From NCBI GenBank assembly GCA_022704645.1, contig JAKJGA010000092.1, positions 1 through 6,591 on the forward strand: a DNA stretch of 6,591 nt, given 5' to 3'. A model generated the notes under the pieces. That model worked only from the letters and a program-made list of their open reading frames with translations. It was not told where the DNA came from and ran no database searches. Each line of letters opens with the position of its first letter. The stretch's first letter is position 1. Made by a program: the position numbers and the translations under genes. Positions 1 through 5,475 of the stretch are shown piece by piece. The DNA comes from Spirochaetota bacterium (GTDB taxonomy: Bacteria > Spirochaetota > UBA4802 > JAFGJZ01).

Positions 1-299
1 CTGTTTTACGGATGCTTAAACGCGTGGTTGAAATTGCCAAAGTTACTAATACATCAATTTCGATATGCGGAGAAATTGCGGGAGAACCGAAATATACGAT
101 GCTTCTGCTTGGTCTTGGATTCAGAGAACTTTCTATGAGTGCATCATTTATGAATCATATTCGTCAGATAATCAGAAATGTGACCATAGCCGAGTGCGAG
201 CAAATTGCTGCCGATTTATTCAGTATTGAAAAAACTCATGAATCAGAAAGATATCTGAAGGATTACCTTAAAAATAAATTTGATTTTGTTATAATGTGA
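1..299 (+). CDS. ptsI: Phosphoenolpyruvate-protein phosphotransferase (PTS enzyme I), C-terminal fragment
   Basis: Enzyme I is the cytoplasmic first component of the PEP:sugar phosphotransferase system. It takes phosphate from PEP and passes it to HPr. Only about the last 98 residues of a protein usually near 570-590 aa are present. The reading frame is open to the left edge (first full codon at base 3), so the gene is cut by the window rather than broken. The fragment has the ISICGEIAGEP segment, whose Cys (codon 66-68) matches the active-site Cys of the PEP-binding barrel (Cys502 in E. coli, from memory). The LLLGLGFRELSMS motif and the IRQIIRNV helix typical of the enzyme I C-terminus follow. 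The stop TGA (297-299) overlaps the next gene's ATG. A PtsP-type (nitrogen PTS) enzyme I cannot be excluded, because the N-terminal part that would show a GAF domain is missing. Confidence 0.9.
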   Translation, partial: VLRMLKRVVEIAKVTNTSISICGEIAGEPKYTMLLLGLGFRELSMSASFMNHIRQIIRNVTIAECEQIAADLFSIEKTHESERYLKDYLKNKFDFVIM

Positions 300-1048
300 T
301 GAAACTATATTCCGAGTTGGCTGAATATTATTATTTTATAGAAAATAATGGAAGAAATATCGCTAATGATGTTTTCTTTATCAGAAATTATCTGCCCAAT
401 AAAATACCTGTTTATCTTCTAGATATTGGGTGCGGAACCGGTGAACATTGCAATCTTTTAAGCCGTGAAGCGGTAAAATGCACCGGAATAGATTCCAGCG
501 AAGACATGATTAAGATTGCAAAAAAAAGATACGGCGGAATTGAATTTCTTGTATCGGATATGAAGAAATTTGAATACTTTGAAAAATATGACTGCGCAAT
601 AAGTCTTTTCGGTTCAATGGATTATCTTTTGGATAACAATGAAATTAATTTGGCTCTCTGGAATACGCGAAATGCTCTTAAAAAAAATGGAATTGCAATT
701 TTTGAAATATGGAGCGCAGAACCTGTCCTTCTAATCCGAAAAAAAGAAATCAGCCATGTTTCTACCACAATCGCATCAGGGAAAAAAATCAAAAGAGAAA
801 GAGGATTTAACGTAATAAATGATACTGATGTTGTAACAGTCCAGGTTGATTACCGCTATGAAATCAGCGGAGGAACAGATGTTAAACAACTTACAGATTC
901 TCATACAATGCGCGCATACAGAACCGGAGAATTCGATGATATCACGAAGGAAAACGGTTTCAAAATCATAGACAAATTTTCAAGCACTCAAAAAGAAAAA
1001 GTTAAAAGCAATTCAAACCGAATCGTTTATGTCCTCGAAAAAAATTAA
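299..1048 (+). CDS. Class I SAM-dependent methyltransferase, substrate unknown
   Basis: This is a predicted soluble, cytoplasmic methyltransferase of about 249 aa. Numbering from the ATG at 299, motif I (LDIGCGTGE) is near residues 41-49. The acidic residue that binds the SAM ribose follows in GIDSSEDM (about 65), then SDMKKF (about 87-92) and the FGSMDYLL and ALKKNGIAIFEIW segments of the Rossmann fold. The rest (about 150-225) looks like a beta-rich cap. This layout resembles the DesVI/TylM1 type of sugar-amine N-methyltransferases, but it is shared by many Methyltransf_11/25 proteins, so no substrate is claimed. A GTG at 296 is an alternative start. I prefer the ATG at 299 because it forms a TGATG stop-start overlap with ptsI. 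No Shine-Dalgarno is visible, so translation is probably coupled to ptsI. The stop overlaps that of lon, which converges on it. Confidence 0.82.
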   Translation: MKLYSELAEYYYFIENNGRNIANDVFFIRNYLPNKIPVYLLDIGCGTGEHCNLLSREAVKCTGIDSSEDMIKIAKKRYGGIEFLVSDMKKFEYFEKYDCAISLFGSMDYLLDNNEINLALWNTRNALKKNGIAIFEIWSAEPVLLIRKKEISHVSTTIASGKKIKRERGFNVINDTDVVTVQVDYRYEISGGTDVKQLTDSHTMRAYRTGEFDDITKENGFKIIDKFSSTQKEKVKSNSNRIVYVLEKN

Positions 1049-1063
1049 CCGTGAATTGCTTTT
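1004..1063. terminator. Candidate bidirectional terminator inside the convergent gene ends
   Basis: AAAAGCAATTCA (1004-1015) and its exact reverse complement TGAATTGCTTTT (1052-1063) form a perfect 12-bp inverted repeat with a 36-base loop. On the plus strand the stem runs into five T (1060-1064) and then CTCC. On the minus strand it runs into TTTT, AAC and a long T-rich run. The left arm lies in the methyltransferase 3' end, the right arm in the lon 3' end, and the overlapping stop codons lie in the loop. The position is what a terminator for both genes would need. Against it, the stem is not GC-rich and the loop is long. Confidence 0.5.
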
Positions 1064-3477
1064 TCTCCGCTGATATCTTTTGACGTAGAAGATACAAAAT
1101 CCTGACTATCGGAATCATTTTTCATAAGTTTTTCAGGCGACTCAAGAGCAAGAAATAAAACTTCCTCCATTTTTCTCACAGGATGGAAAGTTATTTTTTC
1201 TCTTACGCTTTCAGGTATTTTCTCTATATCCGATTCATTATCTTTCGGTATTATCACCTCTGTTATACCAAGTCTGTGTGCGGCGATTACTTTTTCCTTC
1301 AATCCGCCGATTGGAAGAACCTTCCCTCTCAATGTAATTTCGCCTGTCATTGCGACATTGCATTTCACAGGAATTTTCGACAAAAGGGATGCAATGACAA
1401 CCCCCATTGTGATACCGGCTGATGGACCGTCTTTAGGAATGGCACCTTCCGGAACATGGAGATGAAGATCATACTCAGTTGTGAGATCGGGATTAATATT
1501 AAAAATATGGAGGTTTGATCTGACATAAGTAAAAGCTGCCTGAGCGCTTTCCTGCATGACTTCGCCGAGCTTCCCGGTCAGCATGAGATTTCCCTTCCCT
1601 TTCACAAGAGAAGCTTCTATCGGCATAACATCACCGCCGACACTAGTCCATGCGAGTCCGTTAGCAAGCCCGATCTCGTTCTGTTTTTCTTTTTCATTAT
1701 CCTTATACTTTACTGCACCGAGATAATTTTTAAGAACTTCAGGAGTTATTTCTTTAACAAAAGCTGATCTTTCTTCTTCCTTGATATTTTCAACAAGTTC
1801 ACAAGCAAGTTTGCGGCATACTTTTCCGATTGTTCTTTCAAGACTTCTTACACCTGCTTCACGGGTATAGTGACGGACAAGATAATAAATCATATCATCT
1901 GAAATCATAAGATTAGATTCGCTTATACCGTTTTCTTTCATCTGCTTAGGAAGAAGATATTTCTTTGCGATATTAAGTTTTTCAATCTCAGTATAACTGC
2001 CGATTTCAATTATTTCCATTCGGTCAAGCAAAGGCAACGGAATCTGATGAGCCACATTCGCAGTTGTTATAAAAAGAACCTGGGACAGGTCAAAAGGAAT
2101 CTCTATATAATGATCCTGAAATGTTGAATTCTGTTCAGGATCAAGAACTTCGAGAAGCGCACTTGACGGATCACCCCTGAAATCAGTGGACATTTTATCA
2201 ATTTCATCAAGAAGAATCACGGGATTTGATTTGCCAGATTTTTTCATTGCCTGAATAATTTTTCCCGGAAGAGAACCAACATAAGTTCTGCGATGACCGC
2301 GAATTTCAGCCTCATCCCTGACTCCGCCAAGAGCAATGCGTACAAATTTTCTGTTTAAAGCGCGGGCAACGCTCATGCCGAGAGATGTTTTACCGACTCC
2401 AGGAGGGCCCACGAAGCACAATATAGGTCCCTTAATTTTATTTGAAAGATGTTTAACTGCTATAAATTCAATAATTCTTTCTTTGACTTCATCAAGACCG
2501 AAATGATCTTCATCAAGCACGTTTTTAGCATGTTCTACACTTTTATTGTCTCTGGTTTTTTCCTGCCAAGGAAGATCTCTAAGCCATTCGATATAACTTC
2601 TGACGACTGCAGATTCACTTGATAAAGGCGGCATTTTGGATAAACGTTTAATTTCCTTAAAAGCTTTTTCTTTAGCTTCTTCAGACATCTGCGATTTCTC
2701 AACGGATTTTGTGAGCTCCTCAGCTTCATCCGCAGGTTCTTCACCGTCATTAAGTTCTTTTTTGATTATCTTCATCTGTTCGTTAAGATAATAATCTTTC
2801 TGAGTTTTCTCCATGTGGCGACGAACCTGAGAATGTATCTTTTTCTCAAGTTCAAGAACTTCTGATTCACCTTTAATATATTTGATAAGCAGAGGAATCC
2901 GTTCTGCCGGATTCGCAGTTTCAAGAAGAGTCTGCTTTAATTCAACTCTCATTGATACATAAGAGGATACGGCATCCGTCATGTGAGCGAGATCTTCGAT
3001 GTTTCTGACACTTGACAGAGCTTCTTTCGGGATTTTTTTATTCTGTGAAATATATTCTTCAAAGGCAATAAACAATTCTTCTTTCAGCTGAAATACGGAA
3101 TCGTCTACATCGTACTGTTTTTCGAAAATTTTAACTGATGATTCAAAATATTTTTCTTCTGTTTCCTGTAAATCGTCAACGTAAACTCTTCCGATTCCTT
3201 CAACAAGAACTTTTATCGTTCCGTTAGGAAGCTTAAGCAGCTGAAGAATTTCGCATACTGTTCCGACTTTATGAAGATCCTTCATTTCAGGTACAGCGAT
3301 ATCAGGATCTGTTTGTGTTATGAGAACAATAAGACGGTCATTCTGCATTGCATTATCAAGAGCCTTGACCGACATATCTCGTCCGACAAACAGCGGAATT
3401 ACCATGTGAGGGAAGATTACAACATCCCTCAACGGCAATAACGGATATTTCTTTGAATCATCTATTGTTTTTTTCAT
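1045..3477 (-). CDS. lon: ATP-dependent protease Lon (LonA type)
   Basis: Lon is a cytoplasmic hexameric AAA+ serine protease that degrades misfolded and selected regulatory proteins. The 810 aa are slightly longer than E. coli Lon (784). The N-terminal substrate-binding domain (about 10-205) opens with LPLRDVVIFPHMVIPLFVGR. A charged coiled-coil-like linker (about 205-280) follows. The AAA+ module has Walker A GPPGVGKT (357-364), Walker B ILLDEID (421-427), sensor 1 ITTAN (470-474) and a sensor 2 region GVRSLER (542-548). The protease domain has the catalytic Ser686 in PKDGPSAG and Lys729 in GGLKEK, spaced 43 residues apart as in E. coli. A Ser/Asp-rich tail of about 25 residues follows the conserved domain. 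The ATG is two bases after the clpX stop. The nearest purine run (AGGG, 3494-3497) is 16 bases away, so translation is probably coupled to clpX. It is the last gene of the clpP-clpX-lon operon. Confidence 0.98.
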   Translation of the reverse strand: MKKTIDDSKKYPLLPLRDVVIFPHMVIPLFVGRDMSVKALDNAMQNDRLIVLITQTDPDIAVPEMKDLHKVGTVCEILQLLKLPNGTIKVLVEGIGRVYVDDLQETEEKYFESSVKIFEKQYDVDDSVFQLKEELFIAFEEYISQNKKIPKEALSSVRNIEDLAHMTDAVSSYVSMRVELKQTLLETANPAERIPLLIKYIKGESEVLELEKKIHSQVRRHMEKTQKDYYLNEQMKIIKKELNDGEEPADEAEELTKSVEKSQMSEEAKEKAFKEIKRLSKMPPLSSESAVVRSYIEWLRDLPWQEKTRDNKSVEHAKNVLDEDHFGLDEVKERIIEFIAVKHLSNKIKGPILCFVGPPGVGKTSLGMSVARALNRKFVRIALGGVRDEAEIRGHRRTYVGSLPGKIIQAMKKSGKSNPVILLDEIDKMSTDFRGDPSSALLEVLDPEQNSTFQDHYIEIPFDLSQVLFITTANVAHQIPLPLLDRMEIIEIGSYTEIEKLNIAKKYLLPKQMKENGISESNLMISDDMIYYLVRHYTREAGVRSLERTIGKVCRKLACELVENIKEEERSAFVKEITPEVLKNYLGAVKYKDNEKEKQNEIGLANGLAWTSVGGDVMPIEASLVKGKGNLMLTGKLGEVMQESAQAAFTYVRSNLHIFNINPDLTTEYDLHLHVPEGAIPKDGPSAGITMGVVIASLLSKIPVKCNVAMTGEITLRGKVLPIGGLKEKVIAAHRLGITEVIIPKDNESDIEKIPESVREKITFHPVRKMEEVLFLALESPEKLMKNDSDSQDFVSSTSKDISGEKAIHG

Positions 3478-3479
3478 AA

Positions 3480-4745
3480 CTATGCGGTTTTTTCCCTGTT
3501 ACGCAGTTTTATTTCAGGTTTCTTTTCACCCAAAACAACCTTTTCATCTATAGTGATTTTCTGAACATTGTTCTTTGAAGGTACTTCGAACATCAGATCA
3601 AGCATGAGTTTTTCAAGAACGGTTCTAAGACCTCGTGCACCGCAATCGCGTTTTATTGCAATTTTTGCGATTTCGCATACAGCCTCATGAGTGAATTCGA
3701 GTTCAACATCTTCAAGAGCAAATATTTTCTGATATTGTTTGATTAATGCGTTTCTCGGCTGAGTAAGAATCATTTTAAATGCTTCTTCATCAAGATCTTC
3801 AAGAGTATCAATCATCGGAAGTCTTCCAATAAGCTCAGGAATGACACCGAATTTTACAAGGTCATCCGACTCGATAAGTTTCATTATATCTGATTTCTTA
3901 AGTTCTTCTTTAGTTTTAATGTCAGCTCCGAAACCGATTGATTTAACAGATATTCTGTTCTGCACGATCTTATCAAGACCGACAAAAGCTCCGCCGCAGA
4001 TAAATAGAATATTGCGTGTATCAATCTGAATATAATCCTGATGCGGATGTTTACGTCCTCCCTGCGGAGGCACATTTGCGACAGTTCCTTCAATAATCTT
4101 TAAAAGAGCCTGCTGAACGCCTTCTCCGGAAACATCTCTTGTGATTGAAGGATTTTCTGATTTACGTGAAATCTTATCTACTTCATCGATGTAAATAATT
4201 CCGGTTTCAGCACGTTTTACATCGCTGTCTGCATTGCGGATAAGCCTGAGAAGGATATTTTCAACATCTTCTCCGACATAACCTGCCTCAGTAAGACTTG
4301 TAGCATCAGCAATTGCAAACGGAACATTCAAAAGCTTAGCAAGAGTCTGCGCAAGAAGAGTTTTACCTGTTCCTGTCGGACCGATAAGCAGAATGTTGCT
4401 TTTTTCGATTTCAACATCACCCTTCTTAAGTCTTGAATTTGAAAATATTCTTTTATAATGATTATAAACGGCTACGGAAAGGACTTTTTTTGCGTGATCC
4501 TGACCTACTACATACTCATCAAGATATTTTTTTATAACAGCCGGTTTTGGTATATCCGCAATTGATTTTTCAGGTGATTCATCACCCATAAACTCTTCTT
4601 CTTCAACAATTTCCGTGCAAAGAGAAATACATTCATTGCAGATGAAAACCCCGGGACCGGCGATCATTTTTTTGACCATCTCCTGCGGTTTTCCGCAGAA
4701 AGAACAAATCGGCTGTTTAGGATTTTTAGCTTCTTTTTTTGCCAT
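3480..4745 (-). CDS. clpX: ATP-dependent Clp protease ATP-binding subunit ClpX
   Basis: ClpX is the hexameric AAA+ unfoldase that recognises substrates, unfolds them and feeds them into ClpP. The 421 aa match the family (E. coli 424). Numbering from the ATG at 4745, the N-terminal zinc finger has Cys14, 17, 36 and 39. Walker A is GPTGTGKT (122-129), pore-1 loop GYVG (155-158), Walker B IIYIDEVDK (183-191) and RKH pore loop 231-233. The IGF loop that docks on ClpP is at 270-272, an arginine finger is in GRLP (Arg308), and sensor 2 is GARGLR (369-374, Arg371). All key residues are present. The frame can be extended upstream to a TTG at 4757, giving 425 aa. The ATG at 4745 is better because GAGGA sits just before it, and that sequence would otherwise be coding. 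It starts 12 bases after clpP and stops two bases before lon. Confidence 0.98.
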   Translation of the reverse strand: MAKKEAKNPKQPICSFCGKPQEMVKKMIAGPGVFICNECISLCTEIVEEEEFMGDESPEKSIADIPKPAVIKKYLDEYVVGQDHAKKVLSVAVYNHYKRIFSNSRLKKGDVEIEKSNILLIGPTGTGKTLLAQTLAKLLNVPFAIADATSLTEAGYVGEDVENILLRLIRNADSDVKRAETGIIYIDEVDKISRKSENPSITRDVSGEGVQQALLKIIEGTVANVPPQGGRKHPHQDYIQIDTRNILFICGGAFVGLDKIVQNRISVKSIGFGADIKTKEELKKSDIMKLIESDDLVKFGVIPELIGRLPMIDTLEDLDEEAFKMILTQPRNALIKQYQKIFALEDVELEFTHEAVCEIAKIAIKRDCGARGLRTVLEKLMLDLMFEVPSKNNVQKITIDEKVVLGEKKPEIKLRNREKTA

Positions 4746-4751
4746 TTTTTT

Positions 4752-4755
4752 CCTC
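4752..4755 (-). promoter_or_regulatory. clpX ribosome binding site (decides the start)
   Basis: On the minus strand GAGG (4755-4752) is followed by six A and the ATG at 4745, which is ideal Shine-Dalgarno spacing. It lies in the clpP-clpX gap and overlaps the competing in-frame TTG, which argues against the TTG being the start. Confidence 0.85.
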
Positions 4756-4757
4756 AA

Positions 4758-5342
4758 TTATGCCCGCTTCTCAAGTATTTTATCTATAAGACCATACTCA
4801 AGTGCAGCAGGTGATGTCATAAAGTTATCACGATCTGAATCTTTTTCAATTTGTTCGAGAGATTTTCCGGTATTAGCCGCCATCATTTCATTGAGGCGTT
4901 TTTTGAGACTCAGGGTTTCTCTCGCGTGAATTTCGATATCTGAAGCCTGTCCGCTGAATCCGCCGGAAGGCTGATGTATCATTATTCTTGAATTCGGCAA
5001 AGCAGCTCTCTTACCTTTTGCGCCGCCGCAAAGAAGAAAAGCACCCATGCTCGCAGCCTGACCTACGCAAAGAGTTGCAACATCTGCTTTGATAAGCTGC
5101 ATTGTATCATAAATTGCAAGCCCTGAAGTTACCACACCGCCGGGAGAATTTATATACATGTGAATGTCCTTCGATGGATCTTCAGCTTCAAGAAATAAAA
5201 GCTGTGCAATTATTACATTGGCAACATGGTCATCGATCGCTTCACCTAAAAATATAATTCTGTCTTTTAAAAGCCTTGAATATATATCATATGATCTTTC
5301 GCCGCGTGATGTCTGTTCGATTACAAATGGGATCATGCTCAT
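4758..5342 (-). CDS. clpP: ATP-dependent Clp protease proteolytic subunit ClpP
   Basis: ClpP is the serine peptidase that assembles as two stacked heptameric rings and degrades polypeptides delivered by ClpX (or ClpA/ClpC-type partners). The 194 aa are full length. The catalytic triad is Ser98 (in GQAASMGA), His123 (in MIHQP) and Asp172 (in DRDNFM). YINSPGG (63-69) is the conserved oxyanion/substrate-strand motif. The N-terminus (MSMIPFVIEQTSRGERSYDIYSRLLKDR) is of the short kind seen in Bacillus ClpP, without the longer E. coli propeptide. The ATG at 5342 is supported by AGGAG five bases upstream; the internal Met3 is spaced less well. It is the first gene of the likely operon, directly followed by its partner clpX. 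Confidence 0.98.
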   Translation of the reverse strand: MSMIPFVIEQTSRGERSYDIYSRLLKDRIIFLGEAIDDHVANVIIAQLLFLEAEDPSKDIHMYINSPGGVVTSGLAIYDTMQLIKADVATLCVGQAASMGAFLLCGGAKGKRAALPNSRIMIHQPSGGFSGQASDIEIHARETLSLKKRLNEMMAANTGKSLEQIEKDSDRDNFMTSPAALEYGLIDKILEKRA

Positions 5343-5347
5343 AAAAA

Positions 5348-5352
5348 CTCCT
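5348..5352 (-). promoter_or_regulatory. clpP ribosome binding site
   Basis: On the minus strand AGGAG (5352-5348) is followed by TTTTT and the ATG at 5342. The five-base spacing is good and favours this ATG over the Met codon two codons downstream. Confidence 0.85.
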
Positions 5353-5382
5353 GTAGGAAATAATATTTACGGAACTAATAAC

Positions 5383-5410
5383 AATGTATAAAAAAAATAC
5401 ATCGAGTCAA
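5383..5410 (-). promoter_or_regulatory. Putative sigma-70-type promoter of clpP-clpX-lon
   Basis: On the minus strand TTGACT (5410-5405, five of six matches to the -35 consensus) is followed after 16 bases by TACATT (5388-5383, four of six matches to the -10). This would start transcription around 5375 and give a leader of about 30 bases before clpP. The spacer contains a run of eight T. I see no CIRCE element (TTAGCACTC-N9-GAGTGCTAA) and no clear sigma-32-like site, so heat control is not evident from sequence. Confidence 0.45.
5384..5402. repeat. Short inverted repeat overlapping the clpP promoter
   Basis: ATGTAT (5384-5389) and ATACAT (5397-5402) form a perfect 6-bp inverted repeat around seven A (plus strand). 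It covers the spacer and part of the proposed -10 element. It could be an operator for a dimeric regulator, or a chance product of A+T-rich sequence. Confidence 0.3.
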
Positions 5411-5439
5411 AACATATTACTTAATTTTCGGCAAAAAAT

Positions 5440-5472
5440 GCCAAAACCAAAAGAGAGCCGCTTTCGCGGCTC
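5440..5472 (-). terminator. Rho-independent terminator after tig
   Basis: Three bases after the tig stop, the minus strand reads GAGCCGC - GAAA - GCGGCTC (5472-5455). This is a perfect 7-bp GC-rich stem closed by a GNRA-type tetraloop. The T-rich run TCTTTTGGTTTTGG follows (5454-5441). The T-tract is interrupted by GG, so termination may be partial, letting some tig transcripts read into clpP. Confidence 0.72.
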
Positions 5473-5475
5473 ATA

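Noticed and set aside
1183..1422. Open frame on the plus strand opposite lon
   Set aside because: It lies entirely antisense to the conserved Lon protease domain, has no ribosome binding site and resembles no known family; it is a shadow frame.
4615..4929. Open frame of 104 codons on the plus strand across the clpP/clpX junction
   Set aside because: It is antisense to the conserved clpX start and clpP end, and its composition reflects the reverse complement of those genes.
5428..5444. Second small hairpin on the minus strand (TTGGCA - TTTTT - TGCCGA) after the tig terminator
   Set aside because: Six pairs including a G-U wobble, with no T-tract after it; too weak to call a second terminator or a regulatory element.
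5411..5444. Alternative clpP promoter: TTGGCA (5444-5439) with TAATAT as -10 (minus strand)
   Set aside because: The spacing is 19 bases and the -10 matches only four of six; the TTGACT/TACATT pair is better.
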